Positions 44,801 through 55,439 of a DNA stretch of 64,000 nt are shown here, piece by piece. The notes below the pieces were generated by a model. It saw nothing but the letters and a program-made list of their open reading frames with translations. It did no database searches and was not told the origin of the DNA. The number at the start of each line of letters is the position of its first letter. Within the stretch, counting starts at the first letter, position 1. The stretch lies in contig CAJNAR010000018.1 of NCBI GenBank assembly GCA_905220665.1, forward strand, positions 1-64,000, read 5' to 3'. The stretch comes from Albugo candida. Its lineage: Eukaryota > Oomycota > Peronosporomycetes > Albuginales > Albuginaceae. The translations under genes were made by a program, and so were the position numbers.

Positions 44801-46198
44801 GTGTTAATTTGTTTTGGCACAACGTATCCTCAATATGTCTCATGCTGTCTATTTGAGCCGAAACATTACCATTTTACTAAAGAAGGACATGCAGGATAGT
44901 CACGATATTATGCGAGAAGTCTGGCTTGTTGTAAAGGGAAGGTTTCTTTGAAGCTGGCGCGGATATTATAGCAAATTCCATTGAAGGGGGCAGTGTCACT
45001 GCACCGAGAGTAATAGCTTTTGGCAAAAGTTTGGAATAAAGGAACCGTTGTAGAAATTATATTGTTCTCCGTAATAATTGAAGAAAACATAAATTCGTTC
45101 AGCAAATTTATATATTTGATGGATCATTCTTATCTTGTGCTGCGGACTTGGACCGAAAAAACTTGTTGTGGCATCAAGTGTCGCCAATCCTGCTTAATCT
45201 CCTCTTCTTTCCTTGCTTGATTGGATGTTCTTCTTGCTTGCCAAGGCAGATGTCCCTTTCAGCCGCGTCGATGGTGGTGATAGCACGTCCTGCGTTTGTC
45301 TCCATCTATTTCGGCGATTTAACGCAATCTCCTGCCTTCGAAACGACTGCTGGAGCTGGTGCTTTTATTGCGTCCAGACGTGTGTGAAAGTCGAGCTTGA
45401 CGTGTTAAACGAATTATCTCCTCAGACGTTAGATTATCCTTAAAACAATCTTGATCTGGATATTGCACTACAAGGAGTAGAGCCGGGTACAAAATTGCTA
45501 GTAGCGTATCGTTCGTCATTCAGAGGGATAAATGACTGATTCTGCAGCAACTCACCGTAATTGTACTCCTTCTAGGTAACGCATAGAGATGAAGAGCTCG
45601 GATTCGATAAGTCGAGTATTTTTCGTACATGTTCGAGATAAGAGCTGCGTTCTTTGTTGGGGGTTCGTGTGGACGCACCACGCGAAAACAAGGTAAATAT
45701 TTAGACTAGAGTTGGAAGTGTTGCTCTTTGTGCATTGCACAGCTTTCTCGTACTGGATTATACGCCACAACCCTACCACTAGCTCTATAACGTGGAGTTG
45801 TCGTTTTCCTATATCCGACGGATGAAAGAAAACAGTGGCAATCAGATAAAAATTCGTTGTTGAGGCTGCTACAACACTTTATAGTTGCCATCGGTGCGAG
45901 CTAAAAACTCGACAATAAGTCACTTAGAGTCGCCTCAACGATGTCGGTGTTTTCATCGACTCTCTTTCCGGACATTTGACCTTCCTTATCCCTCCGCTGA
46001 CTCGAACTGATCATCGTGAATGCGATGACCCCATCCAAGGAACAGCAATATCTGTATTCTTCTGACTTCGTCCAATCTGAAATGTTGAGTTGAAAGTGAA
46101 TAGAAAACTGGGTTATCGAAATTCGCAAGGATCCAGTGCAAGACACTTATAACCAGCACGTTCAATCGGTGGAGAAGAATTCTTTCTCTTAGATTAAG
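41803..46198. other. Long intergenic region with uncertain ORFs only
   Basis: Nothing in these 4.4 kb could be assigned. A charged 86-codon ATG frame (42672-42932 plus) and a coiled-coil-like 79-codon ATG frame (44343-44104 minus, Gln/Glu/Leu-rich) are the only ones that look protein-like; neither resembles a family I know. Decayed repeats too old to recognise are likely. Confidence 0.4.
44104..44343 (-). CDS. Uncertain small coiled-coil ORF
   Basis: The frame has an ATG start and 79 codons. The second half is Glu/Gln/Leu-rich with heptad-like spacing (QELKAQNDCLHEGDARLQTR). No family was recognised, and its position in a repeat-rich, gene-poor region makes a chance or relic ORF more likely than a gene. 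Confidence 0.2.
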   Translation of the reverse strand: MNPMLIQSIEIVWGKGFLAESKICQEVATRTEVAQQQQRSCGELQELKAQNDCLHEGDARLQTRILKLESQQRLRVTNL

Positions 46199-46267
46199 GG
46201 AACTCCTAGACTCATCTCGCTTTTTCCTAAACTCAATCCATGCATTTTTTAGCCAATCACATTTGAT
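46199..46267 (+). repeat. Left terminal inverted repeat of the second MULE
   Basis: It matches the reverse complement of 48328-48398 over about 70 bases with about ten mismatches. Confidence 0.8.
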
Positions 46268-46439
46268 TTTTTTTAATCAATCACTCTTGATCGTTTTAAC
46301 CAATCACGAACAGCAACGTCGAAATCGACCGTCAATAATCTATCTTCCCGCGAAATGTCTATCACAAGCCTCCTGGACTTGACGTGGATCTCTCGAGGAC
46401 GGTGAACAAGCAATTATAATTGCGGCACTCTCTGACGGC

Positions 46440-48315
46440 TTTCCAGTGAAAATTGCACGATCCAGGATAGTCGAAAACCGTGCTGAGAACGAAGTGCGAG
46501 TAAACCGTTTTAATTTCAAGAATCCTGGTAGTCATCACGACCCGGATCGCTCCGAAAACGCAAGGAAACGAAGCCATAGCTGCTTTAACTGTCCTTTCCA
46601 AGTCACTTCGAAGCGCAGGGAGCCAGGGCTTGGCAGTAGAAGATAGATAATGTTACTCACAACGATGACATTGTGAACCTTAGTGCATATTCCTCGGTGT
46701 GCAGGCTTGGAAATACTGTACGTTAGCGGATAGCTTCACTTCAAAATGCTGCTGTCTCTCCAGAACAATCTTATCAATGCTTCAATCAAGTGTTCAATCC
46801 TTCTGCGTTACAGCAAAAGATGTGGATAACATCACGCAAGATTTACGCAGGGAGGATTTTTGCTGGGCGCACACCTTTAGAAGCTTTACTAGATAAATTC
46901 TTGCTAAGTCCCCATCCAGAGTTACATTGTGTGCGAAGAAATGAAAAAAAAACAATTGACTGCTCTTTCGGTTATCCCTAACTCCAGCAAAGAAACTAGC
47001 GAGCATATCTGTGCAAACAACATCTGTATTTAAACTGCACATACAAGATTAACCATCTTAACTTGCCCTATGTTGTATGGTGTAGGCATTGCATCAAGCA
47101 ATGTTTCTTTTACCCTACTATATTGTTTCTGGACAGGAGAAAGAGAGCAGAATTACACTTGGCATTAAATCCTTTCCAGTCAATTTTTCATGTAGCTACA
47201 TTTGAAAACTTGTTGTTTGTCACGGATCGGGAAGTTGCGCTCCTGAACGCCATTGGGAATGTATTCCCTGCAAGCCAAAGTTTGATCTGCAAAAAGCACA
47301 TCTGGACTAATTTGGTTACTAATTTACAAAACAATCGAAATATTACTGTGGGGGAAAGCTGGGACACGTTTACATCAAATTGGAGGAAGCTAAAATGGAA
47401 TCACCAAACTTGGAGGATTACAAAACAATTTAGAAAAAATGCACGATCTATACTCGCCACATATCATGCACTATCTTGAACGAGCATGGTTAGCATACAA
47501 AGAGACGGTTCGTGTTTATATCTTATTTTCATTATTATCAACCTGCTATCCTAACTGAAACTTGATTCATCTTTTGTAGTTTGTTTGTGAATGGACCAAC
47601 CATGTAAAGCACTTTGGTCAAACTTCTAGCTCACGAGCAGAAGGGATGCATGCAAATAAAAAAATAAATCGGTAAAAATCCAGGAGATTTTCTGAATGTT
47701 TACAATAGAATCAGGCTTTCTTGTGCAAATCAATTCAAGAAAATTCAAAATGCCAATGCAATTAAATCCAGCTGCGTGGACCCAAAAACATTTGGAAATC
47801 CAATATGGCATGGATTTCGACGAGAGATATCGAAGCATGCATTGAATATAGCCCGCAAACAGTATCAATTAGTCTGAAACAACAATAGGGAATTATCAAA
47901 GACCACTTGCACCGGTGTACATCAACAGACCCTGGGCATACCATGAGAAAATTGATTTAATCAGCTAATTCAACACAACGCACCACTTGCAAAAGAAGAT
48001 TTTGACTCAAAATGGTGGATCAAGCAGGAAATCCCCATCAACCTATCATTGCCAATCTACAACATCAATCAAGAAAATCAGAAAAATTTTGACTTGCTAG
48101 CTTGGGAGCTACCTCATCAGCAATTTCATATTTACAATTCAATTTGTGAACAATTCAACACAAACACAACTATCCAAGATCCTCTAACAATCAGGGGAAG
48201 AGGCAGGAAATCATGTTCTCGGAATTATTCTTTTAAGTATGTCCAGGCAGAAAATCAAGATCGGATTTCAGGTTGCGTCTTGCATCAAGTTCCACTTCTA
48301 ATCAATCAAAAATGA
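46440..48315 (+). pseudogene. Transposase of the second MULE, broken
   Basis: A FAR1/FLYWCH-like segment at 46540-46620 carries RKRSHSCFNCPFQVTSKRR. The catalytic core follows around 47025-47480. The first block reads YLNCTYKINHLNLPY where active MULEs have an Asp before CTYKTN, so the first catalytic Asp is Asn. The second block FVTDREVALLNAIGNVFP keeps its Asp. Next come CKKHIWTNL and a SSSRAEGMHANKK segment near 47620. The end (48180-48215) carries IQDPLTIRGRGRKSCSRN, the usual tail. Frames change repeatedly. Confidence 0.75.
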
Positions 48316-48327
48316 CAAATTAAGAAT

Positions 48328-48398
48328 ATCAAATATGATTGGATAAAAAATGCATGGGGTGAGTTTAGGAAAAAGCGAGGGTGAGCCTAGGAATTTCC
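48328..48398 (-). repeat. Right terminal inverted repeat of the second MULE
   Basis: It mirrors 46199-46267. Confidence 0.8.
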
Positions 48399-48589
48399 AA
48401 GATTTAGATTTTCGAAATGCTTATGCAGCAAAATTAGTCGTACGTAATACTCTTTGGGTCGACCTTTCTTATTTATAATAACTGACGAGTTATTAAGTAG
48501 GAAAAAACAATCTCCGAATGTATGTGCCCGTGAGTGTAGTATTCAGCGGTGAGGCAGTTCATGTCCATCAGGATTGAATTTGGTTGGTA

Positions 48590-50598
48590 CGCATCGGTGA
48601 GAACGATAATATTTGACGGGCATATCCCACCGATTTACCACTTAACCCTTTGCGAAAAATATCCATATACCGCTGAGATTCTCGATACACACTGACTGAA
48701 TCCAATGCTTTTGGCACCATGTCTTTCATTCCAGTCCATGACTAATTGCAGTGTTTTCGTGCGTACCGCTCGGCAGAGATATAAATGTTCTCAATGTAGT
48801 TGAGTTTACAATAAAAGTTTGGATAAAATATTATTATGTGGCCGGAACCAACACTAAGCTCTTCTAACATGCATTTCTGGTGGATAAAGTCCGGTTGATT
48901 TCCATGATTTTTCTGGCACAGCAGTCTAGTTCGGTTGGAGAACATTTCATGTGACAGTCAAGTGTAAGGCCTGCGCGCCAAAGTCCTTGTTCTTCAAGGA
49001 AAAAAATTGATACCCTTTTCTTTGCGACGAAGTTTTCAATTGCAAGATTTCTGGACACACCAATTCCTGGTAATTTCCATTTCCCCGAGTCGTTAATCGC
49101 ATCAGATGTTGTTTGGTAAAGGGCCCAGGTTCATGCGGTTTGCACAGAGCGCATCATCAGCAAAGGCAGCATGATTGTTGGACTTGTCAAAGGCAAAGAG
49201 AGCCTGCATGCCTGATAATTGTGCCTCAAGATGGGGATTGCTCGATCCAACACCTGGCTGTAGAGATCCATTTCCTGCACCATCCGTCGTGCTCAATTCT
49301 AGGGTGCGTGATCACACATGCTTGTTCTGGAAGCGTCGGAAATTAATCTTTTTTATCTTGGTCCTGGGCGAGGCACCCCGAAATTGGACAAAGGAAGTTA
49401 CTGCCATGAATGTATCTCCATTGGCTTTTTTTGCGCAACGGTTGTTCTCTACCCAGCATTCAAAGGCGCTACAACCCATCATTGGAAGCAAACGTACTTT
49501 CATCATGGGTCACCAGAAGAAGAGGCTGGATATTCGCTGCTAGCCATATTACATCATCTTGGTTATTCTCCAAATTCTCATTTTTTGCAGGAAAAACAGA
49601 CATGCGAGCATCAAGTTTATCAAATCTGAACAGAAACTTTAGGCGATACTCAATAACATCTTCTCCTTCAGATCAATCTATATAAATCCCCTTCGCAACT
49701 TCGTGGTAGGTTGTGTCCAAGGACTTTAGCCAGCGCGTCATCGTTCGTTCCGATATTTTTGGGCAAGGAGCGTAGCCTAACTCGGGGAGGGTTTCTCCAT
49801 TCGTGTGTTTTGTCAAGTTTTCAATTTCGACATTGAACTTATTTGCACGGGGGTATTATTGCAGGGTAATGGTACAGTCAGTCCTCGTCTTGAAGAAAAT
49901 TTGATCGCTTGGCGCGTTTCCCTTCCTTCGACCGGGGCAGAGAATCGTGTTTCAAAACATTCTAGCTCATGCCCGCATTGATCGAGAAAAGTAAACCCCT
50001 CTTCCTGCTACATATTAGATAAAGGAACTTGCCGCTTTCTCGTTTCTTTCTATTTGGAGTAGTCGAAAGTACCCGAGAAGCACTGCTTCACACGCATGTG
50101 CTGCATTTTTCTTCCCGTTTGGCTTCCCATTAGGTTTTTGCGATTTTCAAATGGTTTTGTCCACTCAGTAAACTCGTATTTACCGCTTTCATCATCCAAG
50201 TCTGCATCATTTGCGTTATCCACATCTTCTTCAGCACCAACTTCTGTAAACATTGGTTTCAGCGTTCAGTATTCAGTCAACGGTTTGTTGCCTCTCGCAG
50301 CATCGTTCACCATTGCTTTCTTTCGACTTTGTGTGCGTGACCAATTTCCCAGATACCGCACTGGTCGGTTGCTCTCGTTGGTCAGCATTGGAGGTAAAGC
50401 TCTCTCAACATTCTCAAAAATCATGTCATCATCTTCCGATTCATTTTCGTTCTCCATCTGGAATTCATTTTCACTGCAGGCGATGCTACTTTCAAATTCA
50501 TGCACATCCCCATGTACTTCAATTTTTTGCTTCTTGCTCTCTGCAGCATGTATTGATGCCATGTACAAGTGTCTCTTTTGTTTTTTTAGACGTGGCAT
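48590..50598 (-). pseudogene. DDE-superfamily transposase relic (family widespread in fungi and oomycetes)
   Basis: Read on the minus strand from 50598 (MPRLKKQKRHLYM...). An N-terminal basic segment has RTQSRKKAMVNDAARGNK. The catalytic region then lies in changing frames between 49600 and 49100, with VTHDESTFASNDG, a PLRKKSQWRYIHGS segment and FAFDKSNNHAAFADDAL. The C-terminal part (49050-48620) has FLEEQGLWRAG, CARKIMEIN and YPNFYCKLNYIENIY, the position of the last acidic residue. This set of motifs in this order is typical of a DDE endonuclease transposase family. Stops and shifts are frequent. No terminal repeats were found. It starts about 200 bp from the end of the second MULE. Confidence 0.6.
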
Positions 50599-50874
50599 GG
50601 TTACTTTGGGGATCTATAATTGCAAAAATTATACGGAGGGCGGCATGAACTCCTGATGTAATATCCACAAATCTTGTCCATAAAGCACATCCTACTTTAT
50701 GGATCCTCTAATTGTGCCTTACGGAACCCCTAAAGATCCTGGCGATCAAATAACCAACCTACATACACTACTCCTAATCGGCTAACAAAACCGGTTATTG
50801 GCCCTTTAGAAGTATAGAATGCATAAAATTGAAATTTTGAAATTTGGCCGCAGAGGGGGAGGTGTCGTTTATAA
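50599..50874. other. Short intergenic gap between two transposon relics
   Basis: No feature was recognised. Confidence 0.4.
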
Positions 50875-51472
50875 GTGTCTTGTACTATAGCTTAGTTGAA
50901 GGTGTCTATATTACTAGAATTAGACTAATTGACTTCTCTAGTTGCCTAGCCTGTCTCAAATAACATATATACATATAGAAAACCTTTCGTGAAATACCTC
51001 TGAGAGATGATAATATGTCTTTTCGTTGATAATCTCGTATCGTAGTAGCCTTAGCACCCTTAATACGAGACTGTGTCCAGCTTGTAAATGTTGTAAAGTT
51101 GGCAAAGATGTAAAGTTGTAAAAATGTTTCAAAAGTACCGTGGTATGCGAATTCGTGTGCTCCACACTACGGTGAGCATAACCAGCCAACTAGGACTAAG
51201 ATCCGAGTTGCACTTGCCTTCACTCTCGCCTGTGCTGGACCCGTGGCAATGATCTTCGACTTCTGAAAAATCCACCAAATGATCCTTGCGTTGCGAGTTG
51301 ATCCAGCACCTTTGCAAGCCGAATGCGTTCCTCTTGGTCGTAACAATGTCTTCGAAAGTACCGAACGTGCGCACTAAACGTGGTGTAGATCACGATAATT
51401 GCTGGAACTGTCGGAGTTGATGATTGTGATCGAACAAACGACGATTCCGATCTATCCAGACGAAGTGCAGTG

Positions 51473-51898
51473 TCACCGCCTGCAATGCAAGCCATAATCT
51501 GATATAATTTCTAAATATTCTTTCCAATCCGACCGTAGTGTTGGTACGATTGCACATGCAATATGCGTCCAACGTGGTCGTGATGAGATGAGTTGATCCC
51601 AACTAGGTAGTAGCTCCGTCCACAATTGTGCCGTTACTTCGCTCTTTAGAAAGAGATGTTGATCGGATTCCGCTGCTCCACACGAAGGCTGCGTGCACAA
51701 TATAATGTCGGGCTGCATATCCTTTAAAAACCAGAAACGAGATCGAAATGGCAACATTCGAAAGGCTAGACGAAGCTGTAAATCTTCGTAAATTGGTAAT
51801 ACACGTTTCCGGAGATGCCGTGATGTAGCCATAAATGTTCCGACTCGTTTGGTATCCAGTGCGTCCGATCTCTCCCGTGATGACCAATGTGTCGACAT
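51473..51898 (-). pseudogene. LINE pol C-terminal zinc-binding region
   Basis: The frame includes LRLAFRMLPFRSRFWFLKD and a cysteine/histidine pattern CTQPSCGAAESDQHLFLKSE with TAQLW, which matches the zf-RVT domain that follows RT in many LINEs. The last metal ligand seems to be replaced. The corresponding part of copy 1 lies at 3250-3480. Confidence 0.7.
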
Positions 51899-52464
51899 CG
51901 GATGACTCTTGATTGGTTCGGGAGGTTTTCAGACGATTCGTGAGAGTTGGGAGCGTGCACTAGAAGAAAAATAATGTTTCCTTTCCTTGCTTTTTACTCC
52001 CACATAAAATACTCTGCCACTTGAGGTTGGTGTAATCTAAGTGATGAGACCAGTCGTCGAGTGGATACGCTGGAGAATTTGAGTGGTTTCAATGTAAAGT
52101 AGACTCAGCAACTTTTCTTCAGCCATATCTGATGTATTTAGCTCTTCGTCGTTGTAATAGTTGGCGACAAAATCTTCCTTCGTTGGCGATGTGTCGCTTT
52201 CCCGAAAAAAGTCTTGCAGACTTCGAAAGTCGAAAAGTGTAGCAAACGTTTTTCGAAATGTTCGATATGGTTCGTCCACCATGCCAAGATTGTACCAAAC
52301 GTTCTGTGTACTCGGATTACGAGTAGCAGCTTCGTAATGTAACTTTTGGTCGCAGTGAAACCACATCGGTTGTTCCATGTAGTAATGAAGGCGTTGTGAA
52401 ACATTCAAATCGGATATTGTAATGCTCCAATCCATCTCATACCACATTTAAATGCGTGTTTCCA

Positions 52465-53926
52465 CTATGACGATATGCTCCCCCATTTTGAACAATTTTC
52501 CCATGTCAATTTGGTGCGATGGGGAATATATCCATCGGCTTGCGGGGTCCAAAGGAAGGTTGGATAAGTTGTAATAATTCCGTCGAAGCAGTTGTCCAAT
52601 TCGCAGATATAATTGTTGACGCATCGGATGCGAACTGATGAAGGAATTAAATACGTTGTAGCTTTAGTCGTCCCACCAAAAAAGGAACCTGTAGTCCACC
52701 ATCTTGTAGGTGAAGATATAAAAAAATTTAGCTGAGTAGGTGAACATGTTTTGAATCTTTTTTGTGTTGCCGACCAAGCACAAAAAAGATTTAACATCGA
52801 TTGCCACTGTGAGATAGTCACTCCTGGTATGTCGACGTGAATTGTATAATTCCACAGACGTGACAAAATCGTCGTCTGCGCAACCAGTAGTCGACCACGA
52901 ACAGTTCTTGCTCGTCGAAACCATACGCCAAACCCTTTGTAAAAACGCTTGTCGAGAGTTGAATGAATCATCGAATGAGTTGGTTTCTGGCCGAACGGAA
53001 TACCCAAATACTTGACCGAATCCTCCGGACCCATTATGGTCAAATTGGGAATACGTGGGCACGGCTTGGTCCGATTCAGCGAGAACAAAGATGATTTACT
53101 CAAGTTGATTTTCGCACCCGATCCATCGCAAATAGACTTGGACGAGTTCGAGTTGGGTCAAAACACCATTTGATGTCTCTGAAAGCAATGTCGAATCGTC
53201 CGCAAAAAATAATCCAGTTGCGACAGTCGTGCCATTAATCCAAATGCCATGTTCTTCATGTTGACGAAGTAGATTTCCCAAAGGTTCGATCGTCATCAGA
53301 AAAAGTAATGCTGAGAAAGAATCACCTTGTTTCACTCCACGTTGTGGTGTAATGGAAGGTGTGATATTTCCATTAATCATCAACTGCGCCTTTGTGTTAT
53401 TGTACAAAAGACGAACCCAGTCGATGAAACTTTTTCCAACGCCCATTTTTTCCAAAACGCGAATCATGCACGTCCAATTGACTCGATCATAAGCTTTCTT
53501 AAAGTCGAGAAAAGTCGCACAAGCTTCCTCCCCACGATGAGTGACCAAGTCTTGGATGTCGGTGAGATGTCGAATATGATGATGCATTGACCTTCCGCGC
53601 ACAAATGCTTTTTGATCTTGATGGATCAATTTTGGCAAAAAACGTTGCAATCGATACGCCAACACTTTTGAAAGTACTTTTACATCGACACAAAGCAGTG
53701 CGATCGGTCGATAGTTGCCAGGATCACCTCGTGATCCTTTCTCGTATAAAAGTGTGATTGCTGAGTGAGGTTGTGATCGAAGAAAAATTCCTCTTTCCAG
53801 CTGATATTCGAACACGATCTTCAGACACTCGCCAAACGTTTCCGGATCAAGCTGATAAAATGCAGCTGGTGGTCCATCCATATCTGGAGAAGAACTACCC
53901 CGCATATGCTTGATCGCTTCCGCCAT
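52465..53926 (-). pseudogene. LINE reverse transcriptase, broken
   Basis: The frame 53926-53096 carries the RT blocks GDPGNYRPIALLCVDVKVLS, LDFKKAYDRVNW, QRGVKQGDSFSALLFL and the intact catalytic FADD (residues 241-244 of this frame). A frame change at about 53100 leads into 53103-52465, with KYLGIPFGQKP and the thumb region. A stop directly upstream of 53926 separates it from the N-terminal part at 54342-53935. Despite the intact active-site residues the breaks prevent a full protein. Confidence 0.85.
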
Positions 53927-53934
53927 CGGTCGTA

Positions 53935-54699
53935 CTTAAGGGAGTTGAGAGACGGTCTTGCTCTGCAGGCAAGGAAAACGTGAATCGAATCGAGCAACTT
54001 TTTTTGCTTTCTTTCACTTGGAACATTTGAGTCGGTATCAGAGCTATAAAAAGAGCCCATGACACCACCCCAATGATCTCTGAATTCGTCAATAATCTCC
54101 CTCGGGTTCGATGTCACGATACCACATTTTTTTGTAACATTTTCGATCGGCACGCGACGACAAGAACTATCCGGAGGGCGAAAAAAATGCTTGGAAGAGT
54201 TCTCCATATGCTTCACGTGATGGTCGAAGCTTTCATCTTGGTTGTATTTCTCGTTGTTTTCGATTGAAAGTCGAAATTGTTCGAGACTCGATTCGTAAAA
54301 ATACCGTGACTCATTGGAGGCTTTCGGCTTTAAAAGCTCCACGCGAAATTTCGCTCGAGCTCTAGCCTGGTCCTAACGCAAGGACTTCTGTGATTTTTTA
54401 AGGTCAGCCAAAGTGGGACTTTTAGTGTCTTCCACACTTGCAGTTGCCTTTGAGTCACCTTGTGACGAGGCAACGACAGTACCGCATGTACTACTGGTAC
54501 CACATCCTACACCTGTAATACCGGTATTGACATGTACCGTCACACTGGGGGTGGGGGTGCTTTCCACGTCATCACATAGGGGTGATGACTCATCAACAAT
54601 CATGCAATCACCCAAAACAGGGTGACTCATGAGGGTTGCCACGTCACTACAAGTGGACGCCAGCACCCTTGATTGTGTCGATATGTCGACTTGGACCAT
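53935..54699 (-). pseudogene. LINE pol N-terminal region, interrupted by a stop
   Basis: Two frames in the same phase (54699-54373 and 54342-53935) are separated only by a stop codon at 54375-54373. The first is Ser/Thr-rich; the second is charged (HFFRPPDSSCRR, IIDEFRDHWGGVMGSFY) and resembles the linker that precedes RT in LINE pol proteins. The ATG at 54699 may be the original start. No endonuclease domain was recognised. Confidence 0.6.
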
Positions 54700-54789
54700 T
54701 GTTTTCGAGAGGAAAGAGTTGAAAAGGTAGGTTTTCGAGTTGTTTTGTTTTGAATTGGGCGGTTACGTAGTAGCCGGCTAATTGAGAGT

Positions 54790-55170
54790 TATAGTTAGTG
54801 GCCCAATCAACTGCCGAGGTAGAATATGTTTCGGCATGCGAAGCTTGTATGGAAGGCCAGGGGCTCCGGAACAAGTTTTTACTGCAAGTATTCGCAAACG
54901 TCAATCCTATCTTCCGTATGGGGATTGATGGCAAAGAATCCTACATACAGCCGTAGAGCAGACACATTGAGCTGCGCTAGCATTATTTTCGAGACCAAGT
55001 GGCAAAAATAAGTGTGAAGATATGGAAAGTCATGACTGACTTAAATCTATCTGACATAAGGACAAAGCCTCTCACCAATGAAAGAGTGGAAAAATTGACC
55101 TCAATGATCGGTATGACCAAACTGCACCTTCCAAAAGTGATGGAATATCTTTGGACAAGGGTGTGTTGTA
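54790..55170 (+). pseudogene. Copia RNase H/C-terminal fragment
   Basis: The plus strand reads EVEYVSACEACMEGQGLRN, then RHIELRYHYFRDQVAK and a final TDLNLSDIRTKPLTNERVEK, in the order of the copia RNase H end (EAEYVA..., RHIELRYHYVRD, ADIxTKPL). There are frame changes at about 54940. Nothing of its gag, integrase or RT is present upstream, where the LINE copy 2 begins. Confidence 0.7.
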
Positions 55171-55439
55171 AATTGCATCTACGTCCACTAACTACAGCGA
55201 AGATAAGTTGAAGTTCTTCACCGATGGAAGATCACAACCTCGTGAATATTCGTAGAAATTGTAAGGTCGAGAGAAAACATAAGATAGGCTAATGGGGATT
55301 TCCCAATATACCTTTAAAACGACAAGTCTTCGCGCTCGGTTTTTGTGTGTGTAATTTTTAAGAATCTTCGTTCTCTCCTTCAAATTCGGCATATTCTGCT
55401 CAACTGTTATGCTCTGCTATTTAAGTCTTCATCCGCCTC

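Larger units (their letters stand above)
46199..48398 (+). mobile_element. Second Mutator-like (MULE) DNA transposon, decayed
   Basis: Terminal inverted repeats at 46199-46267 and 48328-48398 share CTCGCTTTTTCCTAAACTCA and CCATGCATTTTTTA. A broken MULE transposase is read on the plus strand between them. Its sequence and ends differ from the element at 34513, so it is another MULE family. Flanks with TTAGATT on both sides may be a degraded target-site duplication. Confidence 0.8.
50875..54699 (-). mobile_element. LINE (non-LTR retrotransposon), copy 2, longer but broken
   Basis: Minus-strand pol pieces in order are an N-terminal segment (54699-53935), RT (53926-53096), the post-RT region (53103-52037) and a C-terminal zinc-finger region (51960-51380). 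The 3' tail at 50889-50945 matches the tail of copy 1. The two copies are inverted relative to each other and about 47 kb apart. This copy reaches further 5' than copy 1 and ends upstream next to a copia fragment. At least three frame breaks and one in-frame stop (54375-54373) make it inactive. Confidence 0.85.

Noticed and set aside
54647..54934. 95-codon minus-strand frame continuing the LINE N-terminus
   Set aside because: It is antisense to the copia RNase H fragment read on the plus strand, so I ended the LINE at the ATG at 54699.
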